Shown in pieces: positions 17,838 through 27,254 of a stretch of DNA of 64,000 bases. Each line of letters starts with the position of its first letter. The stretch's first letter is position 1. A program made the position numbers and the translations under genes. Source of the stretch: CALZBJ01 sp945619025. GTDB lineage: Bacteria; Pseudomonadota; Gammaproteobacteria; Cardiobacteriales; Wohlfahrtiimonadaceae. Location: the NCBI GenBank assembly GCA_945619025.1, contig CALZBJ010000008.1:1-64000 (forward strand). The letters run 5' to 3'. The notes beneath the pieces were generated by a model that searched no databases, was not told where the DNA came from, and saw only the letters and a program-made list of their open reading frames with translations.

Positions 17838-18569
17838 ATGTTTGGATTAGATTTTTCAATTCTGCTCCAAGAAGCGGTAATCAACGAGACCTACCTCGAC
17901 TGGCTGTTTGAAGGGGCAAAATGGACCATTATCACTTCAAGCGCGAGTTGGTTTCTCGCCCTAACGCTCGGGATTATCGTGGGAACGATGCGTACCCTAC
18001 CGAGTCGTTTTTTTCGTTTCATCGGTGCAACTTATGTGGAATGTCTGCGTAACGTACCGCTGATTGTTCAGCTCTTTTTCTGGTATTACGTCTGGCCAAA
18101 TATGCTCCCAGAACCCCTTGAGATCTGGATTAAAACGCAAGATCCGATCGTACAAATGATGACTGCGGGGATTCTTTGTTTGGGGCTTTTTACCTCGGCG
18201 CGAGTTGCCGAACAGGTTCGTTCAAGCATTGAATCGCTTGCAGGCGGACAGATGCGGGCAGCGCTTGCAACCGGGCTCACCCTTCCCCAAGCGTACCGCT
18301 ATGTGATTTTACCGCAGGCGCTGCGGATTATTATTCCACCCATGACCTCCGAGTTACTCAATATCTTTAAAAACTCCTCGGTCTTACAGACAATTGGCCT
18401 TGCGGAATTAACCCGTCAAGCGGCGCAAATTAACGACTATACCGCAAAAGCCTATGAGTCCTTTATCGTGGTCACAATCGCCTACATCATTATTAACTTA
18501 GCCTTAATGCTGATTATGAAAGCGGTTGAACACTATTCCCCAATTCCCTCGTTAAAACAAGGAGCGTAA
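17838..18569 (+). CDS. gltJ: Glutamate/aspartate ABC transporter permease GltJ
   Basis: This inner-membrane permease of the HisMQ family has 243 residues and about five helices. Marks are YVECLRNVPLIVQLFFWYYV, LGLFTSARVAEQVRSSIESL and the EAA loop ATGLTLPQAYRYVILPQALRIIIPP that contacts the ATPase. The match to GltJ is close over the whole length. The ATG at 17838 has AGAAAGGA upstream, and a frame extending back to 17796 lacks such a site. One base separates its stop from gltK. Confidence 0.93.
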   Translation: MFGLDFSILLQEAVINETYLDWLFEGAKWTIITSSASWFLALTLGIIVGTMRTLPSRFFRFIGATYVECLRNVPLIVQLFFWYYVWPNMLPEPLEIWIKTQDPIVQMMTAGILCLGLFTSARVAEQVRSSIESLAGGQMRAALATGLTLPQAYRYVILPQALRIIIPPMTSELLNIFKNSSVLQTIGLAELTRQAAQINDYTAKAYESFIVVTIAYIIINLALMLIMKAVEHYSPIPSLKQGA

Positions 18570-18570
18570 T

Positions 18571-19263
18571 ATGGATCTTCTTCCTTTTTCTGATCTATTC
18601 ACCCTCCTCAATGAGAACCGCACGTTTTTATGGCAAGGGATGGCGGTGAGTTTACAGATCACCGTGATCGCCATTATTGTCGGCATCGTTTGGGGAACAA
18701 TTTTAACCATCATTCGCCTCTATGCACCAAAACCGATCGCGCTGCTTGCCACTGGCTATGTCAATCTCTTCCGCTCCATTCCGCTGATTATGGTGTTGAT
18801 GTGGTTCTATATCGCCATTGGCCCAAGCATTCAGCATCTTTTCGGGCTCGATAATAGTGCAAGCGTTCGTTTAATCTGGGCGATTGTAGCCTTTTCACTC
18901 TTTGAAGCGGCTTACTACTCGGAGATCATTCGCGCAGGCTTTTTAAGTGTACGCAAACAGCAAATGAACGCCGCACTTGCCCTCGGTATGACTCGGTTAC
19001 AAGCGATTTTCAACGTCATTTTACCGCAAGCGCTTCGTAATATGGTGCCCCTTCTGTTAACCCAAGCGATTATTCTCTTTCAAGATACCTCGCTTGTTTA
19101 CATCATGAGTCTCAATGATTTCTTCCGCGCAACCGACATTATCGGCTACAACAATAATGCCAAAATGGAACTGATTCTCTTTGCCGGATTTATCTATTTT
19201 ATCATCTGTTTTACCCTCTCAAGTGGTGTGAGATATCTGCAAACAAGGAAAAAACGTATATGA
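18571..19263 (+). CDS. gltK: Glutamate/aspartate ABC transporter permease GltK
   Basis: This is the second permease of the importer, with 230 residues. It has the N-terminal helix VSLQITVIAIIVGIVWGTI, the FRSIPLIMVLMWFYI segment and the EAA loop ALGMTRLQAIFNVILPQALRNMVP. GltJ and GltK form the heterodimeric channel. Its stop overlaps the gltL start by four bases, indicating coupled translation. Confidence 0.93.
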   Translation: MDLLPFSDLFTLLNENRTFLWQGMAVSLQITVIAIIVGIVWGTILTIIRLYAPKPIALLATGYVNLFRSIPLIMVLMWFYIAIGPSIQHLFGLDNSASVRLIWAIVAFSLFEAAYYSEIIRAGFLSVRKQQMNAALALGMTRLQAIFNVILPQALRNMVPLLLTQAIILFQDTSLVYIMSLNDFFRATDIIGYNNNAKMELILFAGFIYFIICFTLSSGVRYLQTRKKRI

Positions 19264-19991
19264 TTACCTTCAAAAACGTGAGTAAATATTATGGAGATTT
19301 TAAGGTTCTCAACAACTGCTCCACTGAGATTGCTGAGAAAGAGGTGGTGGTTGTTTGTGGCCCCTCTGGCTCAGGAAAATCCACTCTGATTCAATGCGCT
19401 AATGGTCTCGAGCCCTATCAAGAAGGCGAGATTATCATCAATGGCCATTCGCTCTCAAATCCAAAGGTGAATCTCTCAAAAGTTCGCTCTGAGGTGGGCA
19501 TGGTGTTCCAACACTTTGAGCTTTTCCCGCATATGTCGATTGAGAATAATCTGATGCTTGCGCAACAAAAAGTGCTCAAACGTGGCAAAGACGAAGCCTA
19601 TGAAAAGGCAATTAGTCTACTAGATCGTGTGGGGCTTAAAAATCATCTTGGAAAATACCCCACTCAACTCTCAGGCGGGCAACAACAGCGGGTTGCGATT
19701 GCTCGTGCGCTTGCGATGGATCCTGTTGTCATGCTCTTTGATGAGCCGACGTCTGCCCTTGACCCTGAGATGATTCATGAGGTGTTAGCGGTGATGGTCG
19801 AGCTTGCACAAAGCGGAATGACGATGATGTGCGTCACCCACGAGATGGGATTTGCTCGACAAGTGGCGGATCGGGTGATCTTTATTGATGGCGGTGAAAT
19901 CCATGATGATCTCTCAAAAGAGGCCTTTTTTGAAGGGGATCCTAGCGATCGAGCCAAAGCCTTTTTGAAAAACATCTTTCAATATGATTGA
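19260..19991 (+). CDS. gltL: Glutamate/aspartate ABC transporter ATP-binding protein GltL
   Basis: This cytoplasmic ATPase of the polar amino acid uptake family has 243 residues. Walker A is GPSGSGKST, the Q-loop is in MVFQHFELFPHM, the signature is LSGGQQQR, Walker B is VMLFDEPTSALDPE and the switch His is in CVTHEMGFA. It energises GltJK. The ATG overlaps the gltK stop. A small lipoprotein gene follows after 48 bases. Confidence 0.95.
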   Translation: MITFKNVSKYYGDFKVLNNCSTEIAEKEVVVVCGPSGSGKSTLIQCANGLEPYQEGEIIINGHSLSNPKVNLSKVRSEVGMVFQHFELFPHMSIENNLMLAQQKVLKRGKDEAYEKAISLLDRVGLKNHLGKYPTQLSGGQQQRVAIARALAMDPVVMLFDEPTSALDPEMIHEVLAVMVELAQSGMTMMCVTHEMGFARQVADRVIFIDGGEIHDDLSKEAFFEGDPSDRAKAFLKNIFQYD

Positions 19992-20039
19992 GGATCTTGT
20001 TACACTAAAACGATTAACGCATTAATCAAAGGAGTCAAG

Positions 20040-20228
20040 ATGAAGCAATCGTTTACCCTTCTTGTTGCGGGGCTTATGCTCGGATTACTCACTGCTTGCA
20101 GTGCCACCACAGGCGCTTCCACCGATGGTGATATTGGCGTTTCGGCGAGCCAAAAAGTCAGCAGTGACCGCGATTCGAGCCCAAAAGTCTATGGCAGTAT
20201 TCGTTACGGCTATAATTTTGGCAATTAA
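20040..20228 (+). CDS. Small lipoprotein
   Basis: The 62-residue peptide has a lipoprotein signal ending in the lipobox LLTAC (Cys at ~20). Its mature part of about 43 residues is rich in Ser, Asp and Gly and ends YGSIRYGYNFGN. AAAGGAG precedes the ATG by 5 bases and an intrinsic terminator follows, so it is a real gene. The aromatic-Gly end resembles a beta strand. Function is unknown. It may be read with gltIJKL. Confidence 0.8.
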   Translation: MKQSFTLLVAGLMLGLLTACSATTGASTDGDIGVSASQKVSSDRDSSPKVYGSIRYGYNFGN

Positions 20229-20276
20229 CGCCTCGCGCTGAATACTTAAAAACAGATCCTTAAAAATGAGCTCATA

Positions 20277-20315
20277 AAAAACTCCAGTCAGTGATTGATA
20301 CCGACTGGAGTTTTT
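20277..20315. terminator. Bidirectional terminator between the lipoprotein gene and sdhB
   Basis: Thirteen-base arms AAAAACTCCAGTC (20277-20289) and GACTGGAGTTTTT (20303-20315) are a perfect inverted repeat. T-runs on both strands serve the plus-strand gene and the minus-strand sdh operon. Confidence 0.9.
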
Positions 20316-20342
20316 ATTTATCAGATTATAATCGCTTTAAGA

Positions 20343-21128
20343 TCAGTGACGTAATACCATTAATTTCTTAATCTCTGCGATCGCTTTTGCAGGATTTAAG
20401 CCTTTCGGGCAGGTATTAGTACAGTTCATAATGGTGTGACAGCGATAAAGTTTGAACGGATCTTCTAACTCATCTAAACGCTCACCCGTATGCTCATCAC
20501 GAGTATCAACGATGAAACGATACGCTTGAAGTAATACCGCTGGACCTAAGTATTTCTCAGAGTTCCACCAGTAGCTTGGGCATGAAGTTGAACAACATGC
20601 ACAGAGAATACACTCATAGTATCCGTCGATTTTTCTACGCTCTTCAATCGATTGTAGACGCTCACGCGGAGGATTTGGTGTATCAGTTTTAAGCCAAGGT
20701 TGTACCGATGCGTGTTGTGCGTAGAAGTGCGTTAAATCAGGCACTAAGTCTTTCACAACGTGCATATGGGGAAGCGGATTAATCACCACCTCGCCTTGAC
20801 GATTTTTCGGTACATCCGCTGTCGCTTTAGTACATGCAAGCGTATTCGTTCCGCCGATATTCATCGCACATGAACCACACACCCCTTCACGGCATGAACG
20901 GCGAAGCGTTAAGGTTGGGTCGATTTTGTTTTTGATGTATAAAAGCGCATCAAGCACCATCGGACCACACGCGTCTAAGTTCACATCGTAGGTATCGTAA
21001 CGTGGGTTTTCACCGCTATCGGGATCCCAACGATACACTTTAAATACGCATTTATTCGTTGCGTTATCGTCCGCAAAGTGTTGTCCTTTTTGAACGATTG
21101 AATTTTCTGGTAATTTAAATTCAGCCAT
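20343..21128 (-). CDS. sdhB: Succinate dehydrogenase iron-sulfur subunit
   Basis: SdhB passes electrons from the flavoprotein to quinone. All three clusters are visible: 2Fe-2S (CREGVCGSCAMNI with the later LAC), 4Fe-4S (CILCACCSTSCP) and 3Fe-4S (CHTIMNCTNTCPKGLNP). Length is 261 residues, slightly longer than the E. coli protein, with the extra residues at the N-terminus. It is the last gene of sdhCDAB, 55 bases after sdhA, and the transcript ends at the terminator at 20277-20315. Confidence 0.97.
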   Translation of the reverse strand: MAEFKLPENSIVQKGQHFADDNATNKCVFKVYRWDPDSGENPRYDTYDVNLDACGPMVLDALLYIKNKIDPTLTLRRSCREGVCGSCAMNIGGTNTLACTKATADVPKNRQGEVVINPLPHMHVVKDLVPDLTHFYAQHASVQPWLKTDTPNPPRERLQSIEERRKIDGYYECILCACCSTSCPSYWWNSEKYLGPAVLLQAYRFIVDTRDEHTGERLDELEDPFKLYRCHTIMNCTNTCPKGLNPAKAIAEIKKLMVLRH

Positions 21129-21183
21129 AATATTTTTCCTCTATCTCAAATATGATGATTCCTAAAGTTCCATACCACCACAA

Positions 21184-22983
21184 TTAGTAGGTACGCTCTT
21201 TAGGCGGAAAATACTCGACTTCATCAGTTAAGGTGTAGTTATGCACCGGACGATAATCAAGCTCCACGTCACCCTCTTCGCTTACCCAAGCAAGAGTGTG
21301 TTTCATCCAATTTTCATCATCACGTTTCGGGAAATCTTCGTGTGCGTGTGCACCGCGTGATTCGTGACGTGCTTCTGCTGAAACGATCGTCGCTAACGCT
21401 GAGATGAGAAGGTTTGATAATTCTAATGTTTCAACTAAGTCTGAGTTCCAGATTAAGCTGCGGTCATGCACTTTAACGTCTTTAAAGAGTTTGAACGCTT
21501 CTGTGATCGCCACAACCCCTTCTTTAAGGGTCTCTTTAGTACGGAATACCGCGGCATCACGTTGCATTGCGCGCTGCATTTTATCACGTAGATCCGCCGT
21601 TGAGATAGTTCCATCCGCGTAACGAATGCTGTCGAAACGATCTAAGATACGGATAATTTCAGACTCTGGCAGATCTTTTTGCGAGGCATTAGGCTCTAAA
21701 ATTTCAGCACAACGGTTTGCCGCCGCACGACCAAATACCACTAAGTCTAATAGTGAGTTTGAACCTAAACGGTTCGCCCCGTGTACCGATACACACGCCG
21801 CTTCACCAATGGCCATTAAACCTGGGATCACATAGTCAGGATCGCCATCTTTAAGCGTTACCACTTCTGCGTGATAGTTCGTTGGAACCCCACCCATGTT
21901 GTAGTGAACGGTTGGGATAACAGGAATCGGCTCTTTACGAACGTCAACGCCTGCGAAGATACGCGCACTTTCAGCGATACTTGGTAAACGCTCTTCGATC
22001 ACTTCAGGACCTAAGTGCATTAAGTTAAGATATACGTGGTCTTTATGCTCGCCCACACCGCGTCCGTCACGCACTTCTAGAAGAATTGAACGTGAAACAA
22101 CGTCGCGCGATGCCAAGTCTTTTGCGTTAGGTGCGTAGCGCTCCATGAAGCGTTCGCCGCTGGCGTTAGTTAAGTAACCACCTTCCCCACGAACCCCTTC
22201 AGTAATCAGACAACCTGCGCCGTAGATACCGGTTGGGTGGAATTGTACGAACTCCATATCTTGAAGAGCAATTCCCGCACGTGCTGCCATTCCGTTACCG
22301 TCACCAGTACAGGTATGCGCGCTCGTTGCTGAGAAGTATGCACGGCCGTAACCGCCCGTCGCTAATACCACCATTTGTGAACGGAATACATGAATCGTAC
22401 CGTCCGCTAAGTTCCATGCGATCACCCCACGGCACTCGCCCTCTTCCATAATTAGGTCGATTGCGAAGTACTCAATGTAGAATTCTGCATTGTGTTTTAA
22501 AGATTGTTGATAGAGCGTATGAAGCATTGCGTGACCAGTTCTGTCCGCGGCTGCACACGTTCTTTGTGCTTGTGCTTCACCATAGTGAGTCGTCATACCA
22601 CCAAATGGACGTTGATAGATTTTACCTTCTTCGGTTCTTGAGAAAGGAAGACCGTAGTGCTCAAGCTCTAAAATTGAAGGAATCGCTTCACGACACATAT
22701 ATTCGATGGCGTCTTGGTCACCTAACCAGTCTGACCCTTTAACGGTGTCATACATATGCCAGCGCCAATCATCTTCACCCATATTTCCAAGAGCAGCCGA
22801 TACGCCCCCTTGAGCCGCAACAGTATGTGAACGAGTTGGGAACACTTTTGTTACACAAGCGGTTTTAAAGCCTTTTTCCGCCATACCGAGCGTTGCACGA
22901 AGTCCTGAACCACCTGCACCGACAACTACCACGTCATACACGTGTTCGGTAATTTTATAATCTTTATATTCTTTTAAATTCAT
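21184..22983 (-). CDS. sdhA: Succinate dehydrogenase flavoprotein subunit
   Basis: SdhA oxidises succinate to fumarate using covalently bound FAD. The 599-residue protein has the dinucleotide fold VVVGAGGSGLRA, the FAD-linked His in RSHTVAAQGGVSAALGN, the substrate-site segment EFVQFHPTGIYGAGCLITEGVRGEGG, HYNMGGVPTNY, and GANRLGSNSLLDLVVFGRAA. All are standard for the aerobic enzyme. It sits between sdhD and sdhB. Confidence 0.98.
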   Translation of the reverse strand: MNLKEYKDYKITEHVYDVVVVGAGGSGLRATLGMAEKGFKTACVTKVFPTRSHTVAAQGGVSAALGNMGEDDWRWHMYDTVKGSDWLGDQDAIEYMCREAIPSILELEHYGLPFSRTEEGKIYQRPFGGMTTHYGEAQAQRTCAAADRTGHAMLHTLYQQSLKHNAEFYIEYFAIDLIMEEGECRGVIAWNLADGTIHVFRSQMVVLATGGYGRAYFSATSAHTCTGDGNGMAARAGIALQDMEFVQFHPTGIYGAGCLITEGVRGEGGYLTNASGERFMERYAPNAKDLASRDVVSRSILLEVRDGRGVGEHKDHVYLNLMHLGPEVIEERLPSIAESARIFAGVDVRKEPIPVIPTVHYNMGGVPTNYHAEVVTLKDGDPDYVIPGLMAIGEAACVSVHGANRLGSNSLLDLVVFGRAAANRCAEILEPNASQKDLPESEIIRILDRFDSIRYADGTISTADLRDKMQRAMQRDAAVFRTKETLKEGVVAITEAFKLFKDVKVHDRSLIWNSDLVETLELSNLLISALATIVSAEARHESRGAHAHEDFPKRDDENWMKHTLAWVSEEGDVELDYRPVHNYTLTDEVEYFPPKERTY

Positions 22984-23026
22984 TTGTTAACCTCAAAATC
23001 CTGTATCGATTCTTTTATCCCAATGA

Positions 23027-23419
23027 CTAACCTAAAACGCTCGCAACAGATGAAATACGCACAACCGCGTATACTGCTGAAAGGCCGATAATCATCATGA
23101 TTACACGCATCGCGTTAACCACCATTAGGCGAACGCACGCTTTCCCAATATAGTCCTCAAGGAAAACTTGTAATCCTAAAATGGCGTGATAAAACGCAGT
23201 CACGATAAAAGTGATGACGAGAACTGTGGTGGTCGGTTTTGCTAACCACGTTACAACGTCTCTGTAGCTTGCTGTGAGGTTTGTTGCAAAACTAAATGCA
23301 AACCATAAAAAAAGAACGGCTAACACCACTGCGCTCACTTTCTGTGCAACCCATTGGCGCGAACCGCTACGAGCAGATCCTAAGCCTTTTACACGGCCTA
23401 ATGCTGTTTGATGTCTCAT
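23027..23419 (-). CDS. sdhD: Succinate dehydrogenase membrane anchor subunit
   Basis: The 130-residue protein has three transmembrane helices. The segment TAFYHAILGLQVFLEDYI carries the likely haem-ligand His and the Asp/Tyr region near the quinone site. The N-terminus SGSRQWVAQKVSAVVLAVLFLWF is typical of SdhD. It lies 12 bases after sdhC and 43 before sdhA. Confidence 0.93.
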   Translation of the reverse strand: MRHQTALGRVKGLGSARSGSRQWVAQKVSAVVLAVLFLWFAFSFATNLTASYRDVVTWLAKPTTTVLVITFIVTAFYHAILGLQVFLEDYIGKACVRLMVVNAMRVIMMIIGLSAVYAVVRISSVASVLG

Positions 23420-23431
23420 TATTCGCTCTCC

Positions 23432-23821
23432 TTATGCCATAAAACCAGCAACGATGATGATAAGTCCAAGTACGATCGCACCGATTTGAACTAAACGCGC
23501 TGATTTACGTGCTGAATCCATATCAATTCCTTTACCCGCGTCCCAAAATAGGTGACGGATACCATTACAGAAGTGATAGCATGCCGCAAACGTACCAATG
23601 AACACGAAAATCAACACAAACCAGTTGGTTAAAAATCCTTGTACCGCTTGATACGCATCAGGCCCAGCTGCGATACCCGCAAACCAAGCTGCAATGACGA
23701 ACATGATGAAAACGAGCGCGATCCCTGAAAGACGATGTAAAAAGCTCATCACCGAAGTGATTTGGAACTTATACGCATCCCCTAACATAAAAGGCGATAA
23801 TGGTCGTTTATTTTGACTCAT
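23432..23821 (-). CDS. sdhC: Succinate dehydrogenase cytochrome b556 subunit
   Basis: This is the first gene of sdhCDAB. The 129-residue protein begins with the family stretch KRPLSPFM, followed by SVMSFLHRLSGIALVF (quinone-site Ser/Arg region). It has three membrane helices and a haem-ligand His in ACYHFCNGIRHLFWD. AAGGGGG lies about 8 bases before the ATG. Confidence 0.94.
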   Translation of the reverse strand: MSQNKRPLSPFMLGDAYKFQITSVMSFLHRLSGIALVFIMFVIAAWFAGIAAGPDAYQAVQGFLTNWFVLIFVFIGTFAACYHFCNGIRHLFWDAGKGIDMDSARKSARLVQIGAIVLGLIIIVAGFMA

Positions 23822-23877
23822 AAAGTGTCCCCCTTAAAGTTAATAAAATTTTAATACAACACAACTACTACAACATA

Positions 23878-23905
23878 CAAGTTTGCCAAGTTATCCGTAA
23901 ACTTG
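23878..23905 (-). promoter_or_regulatory. Inverted repeat upstream of sdhC
   Basis: CAAGTTT (23878-23884) and AAACTTG (23899-23905) are perfect 7-base arms 57-84 bases before the sdhC start, in the only space available for the sdh promoter. It may be an operator or the weak end signal of macB. No regulator is assigned. Confidence 0.35.
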
Positions 23906-23948
23906 CAATACAATTATCATATTTTAACCATTTTAATCAATTCTCGAC

Positions 23949-25913
23949 CTAGGATCGCTCAAGCGCCTCTATTGGTGCGAGTTCTGACGCTCTTTTTGCT
24001 GGGAAATATCCGAAGATAATACCGATTAAAAAGGAAGCGAAAAATGCAAGGATAATTGAACTCATGGAGAATCGAAGGGGGAAATCTGTGTTGACTTGTC
24101 CCATAATAAATCCAAGGCCAAGGGCTAAGCTTAACCCAAGCACCCCGCCTAAAAGACAGACCAGTACCGCCTCGATTAAAAATTGTTGAGAAACATCGCT
24201 TTGACGTGCCCCAACCGCCATTCTCATGCCGATCTCGCGCGTTCGTTCCGCCACCGACACCAGCATAATATTCATCACTCCAATCCCACCCACAAGAAGC
24301 GAAATGAGCGCAATGGAGGTGACTAAAATCCGCATCGTCATCGTCGTCTCTTCAATGGTTTCGCGAATGGTATCGGCATTAAAGATAAAGAAGTCCTGCT
24401 TTCCGTGAAGAACCGTCAAGATATCCGTAATGCTCTTTTCGGCAAGTTTAAGATTCACATCCTCATCAACGCGAATGGTGATATTGCGCAAATAATTCTG
24501 CCCGAGCATCCGCTTCATCAAAGTTGAATACGGCACCCAGACGTTCATATTATTGCTGCCGCGCATCCCCGTCGATTTCGAGGTGGCGACGCCAATCACC
24601 TGTACCGGAAGATGGTCGAGCATAATCACCTCGCCAATCGGGTTTTCGCCATTGGGAAAGAGCGTTTCCACCGTATTTTCATCAATCACTGCTTCAAGTT
24701 TTAATTCATCTTCACTTTCACGATCAAAGCCAACGCCTTGGGTGATATCGTAGCCTTCCACATCAAAATATTGAAAACCCACCCCCTGAAGGCTCACATT
24801 GACCGCGGTAATGTTGTGATAGCGCACACTCACCGAATGAGAAACCACCGGGGTCACACTATGAATAAAACTCTGCTTTTCGAGCACCGCCACATCGCTT
24901 GGGCGAAGACTCTGAATCCGCCCTGAGCGCCGATCTCCAAAACCCGACCCGGGAAATACGGTAAGCGTACTCGTGCCCATGGCGTTAATATTTTCTAAAA
25001 TTCGATCGGTCGTTCCGCGTCCAAGCGCAATCACCAGTACCACCGAGGCGATCCCGATAATAATCCCGAGCATCGTTAAAAAGGTACGCATCCGTTGCAT
25101 CGCCATGGAGATCACCGCCATTTTAAAGGCATTGCTGATCCGCTGTAGGAGCTGCCCGTAGAGCCCAACTTTTTTCGGCTCCGCCTCTTCATGTAGATCG
25201 ATATGATTTGACGTAACCGGTGGCGGCGCTTGTTGGGTATCGCGAATTACGAGCCCATCTTTTAATTCAATCACTCGCTTTGCGTGGGCGGCAACGTCCG
25301 GATCATGGGTCACTATAATCACCGTATGCCCCTTCGCATTGAGCTCTTTAAGAATCTCTAATACCGCTTTTCCGCTCGCACTATCAAGCGCACCGGTCGG
25401 CTCATCGGCAAGAATAATCTCGCCCCCGTTCATGAGCGCCCGCGCGATACTCACCCGTTGTTGCTGCCCCCCCGAAAGTTGCGTTGGGTAATAATCCACC
25501 CGATCCCCAAGCCCAAGCGCCTTTAAAAGATCGCGCGCACGGCGATCCCGATCCCCAGCACTGACGCCGGAATAGATCGCCGGCATCTCAACGTTGCCTT
25601 TCGCGGTTAATGTGTTCAGAAGATGATAGCGCTGGAAGATAAAACCAAAGTGTTCACGGCGCAGTTTCGCGAGCTCCTCTTGGGAGTAATTAGCAATCTC
25701 GCGCCCTTTAAAATAGTAGCTCCCACCGGAAGGATAATCGAGCCCGCCGATCAGATTCATCAGCGTTGATTTCCCCGAGCCGGACGCGCCCATAATTGCT
25801 AAAAATTCGCCCTCTTCAACGGTAAGTGAAATCCCTTTTAAAACGCGAACTTCAACCTCGCCCGTCTGAAACGAACGCTCTAGATGATCGAGCTGAATGA
25901 GTGGTGCCGTCAT
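23949..25913 (-). CDS. macB: Macrolide-type export ATP-binding/permease protein MacB
   Basis: MacB is the ATPase of a tripartite efflux pump with MacA and an outer-membrane TolC-like channel. Residues 1-230 are the nucleotide-binding domain (Walker A GASGSGKST, signature LSGGQQQR, Walker B ILADEPTGALD). TM1 follows near 275, a large periplasmic domain spans ~300-525, and three C-terminal helices include IGVMNIMLVSVAERTREIGMRMAVGA. The 654 residues equal the family length. It starts two bases after macA. Substrates in relatives include macrolides, enterotoxin and porphyrin-like compounds. No TolC gene is in the window. Confidence 0.93.
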   Translation of the reverse strand: MTAPLIQLDHLERSFQTGEVEVRVLKGISLTVEEGEFLAIMGASGSGKSTLMNLIGGLDYPSGGSYYFKGREIANYSQEELAKLRREHFGFIFQRYHLLNTLTAKGNVEMPAIYSGVSAGDRDRRARDLLKALGLGDRVDYYPTQLSGGQQQRVSIARALMNGGEIILADEPTGALDSASGKAVLEILKELNAKGHTVIIVTHDPDVAAHAKRVIELKDGLVIRDTQQAPPPVTSNHIDLHEEAEPKKVGLYGQLLQRISNAFKMAVISMAMQRMRTFLTMLGIIIGIASVVLVIALGRGTTDRILENINAMGTSTLTVFPGSGFGDRRSGRIQSLRPSDVAVLEKQSFIHSVTPVVSHSVSVRYHNITAVNVSLQGVGFQYFDVEGYDITQGVGFDRESEDELKLEAVIDENTVETLFPNGENPIGEVIMLDHLPVQVIGVATSKSTGMRGSNNMNVWVPYSTLMKRMLGQNYLRNITIRVDEDVNLKLAEKSITDILTVLHGKQDFFIFNADTIRETIEETTMTMRILVTSIALISLLVGGIGVMNIMLVSVAERTREIGMRMAVGARQSDVSQQFLIEAVLVCLLGGVLGLSLALGLGFIMGQVNTDFPLRFSMSSIILAFFASFLIGIIFGYFPAKRASELAPIEALERS

Positions 25914-25915
25914 GA

Positions 25916-27127
25916 TTAAAATCCTCGGCGAATTCCACGGGGATGACTAATCACCGCTTTTGATTTTTTCACTTCCGTTTCAGATAAAACCACCAGCTCG
26001 CCTGCGTTTAAGCCCTCTTTCACCTCAGTGACAACATTATTGGAAATGCCGGTTTTAATGTATCGCGGTTCGATTTTTTGATTCGCTTTATCGGTTAATA
26101 CCCATACGATTTGATAGCCCGGACGCTTCTCAGGTTTATCAATACTCGTTGGTTTATAGCGCGTTGCCATCGTCGGAATGGTGAGCACATCATTTGCCTC
26201 ATCGATCACCAGATAGATCTGGCTCGTCATATCGATATAAAATGTTTGATCGACATTATCAACGTAAAAAAGCCCGTTATAATAGATCGCCTCATTCACA
26301 TCGGTCAGTGTGTTTCCGGTGCTATTTTGGAATTTTTCCGTCGCCGGTTCGATCTGTTTTAAGATCGCTTCATATTTTTCATTCGGCTCACCTAAAATGG
26401 TGAAATAGGCCCGCATTCCGAGATCCACTTTCGGAATATCTGCCTCGGAAATCTGCGCTTTAATGGTCATTTTAGAAAGGTTTGCTACTTTAACAATGGT
26501 CGGCGCTGTCTGCACCGCATTCACCGTTTGCCCCTCTTTGACCACAATCGCCACAACCGTCCCATCAATGGGCGCGACGATTTTAGTATAGGTTAAATCA
26601 AGCTCTGCGGTATCTAAGGCGATCTGTGCTTGCGCAACTTGCGCCTCGAGCGCTTCAAGTTCTGCCTCGTAAACTTTAAGATTCGCTTCCGCCACATCTA
26701 AATCTGATTGAGTGGTCGCCCCGCTTTTAATCAAGCGAGTTTGACGCTCATAATTAATCCGCGCGTTAACTAACTGCGCCTCTTTTGCGACTTTCGAAGC
26801 GATTACATTTTTAAGGCGAGCATCACTATCTTTCACCGCATTTTGTTGGGGAAGGTCATCAATTTCTGCAATGAGATCGCCCTTTTTCACCATTTGCCCA
26901 AGCTTAACGTGCATCTTTTTGATCTGGCCTGAAACCTGCGCGCCCACTTCAATCTGCTCAAAGGCTTCCATCTTGCCATCAGAGAGAATATTCACTTCAA
27001 TATCCCCTTTTGTCGCCGGCTCACTTAGATAGGTGGTGACCATTTTGTCGCGAAATAGAAAAAACGCACCTAGCGCAATAAGGGCGATTCCGCCAAGGAG
27101 GATCCATCGATTTTTTAGTAATTTCAT
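25916..27127 (-). CDS. macA: MacA-type periplasmic adaptor (membrane fusion protein)
   Basis: MacA bridges MacB and TolC across the periplasm. The 403-residue protein has an N-terminal membrane anchor (LLGGIALIALGAFFLF), a lipoyl half (VSGQIKKMHVKLGQMVKKGDLIAEID), a long alpha-hairpin (~100-185) that returns to the second lipoyl half (IVAPIDGTVVAIVVKEGQTV), a beta-barrel and a membrane-proximal domain. The order macA-macB with a two-base gap is the usual operon. The upstream site is weak (GAAG, about 10 bases before ATG). Confidence 0.92.
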   Translation of the reverse strand: MKLLKNRWILLGGIALIALGAFFLFRDKMVTTYLSEPATKGDIEVNILSDGKMEAFEQIEVGAQVSGQIKKMHVKLGQMVKKGDLIAEIDDLPQQNAVKDSDARLKNVIASKVAKEAQLVNARINYERQTRLIKSGATTQSDLDVAEANLKVYEAELEALEAQVAQAQIALDTAELDLTYTKIVAPIDGTVVAIVVKEGQTVNAVQTAPTIVKVANLSKMTIKAQISEADIPKVDLGMRAYFTILGEPNEKYEAILKQIEPATEKFQNSTGNTLTDVNEAIYYNGLFYVDNVDQTFYIDMTSQIYLVIDEANDVLTIPTMATRYKPTSIDKPEKRPGYQIVWVLTDKANQKIEPRYIKTGISNNVVTEVKEGLNAGELVVLSETEVKKSKAVISHPRGIRRGF

Positions 27128-27254
27128 CGTTATGCTACTTCTAAGTTGATAGAATTAAACGTTTCTAGGATTACAGATTTTTTGTAAATAAACGTATACA
27201 CTAGAGGCGATTATACCCCATTTTTACGCGCCTGTGACCTAAAAGGAGGTTCTC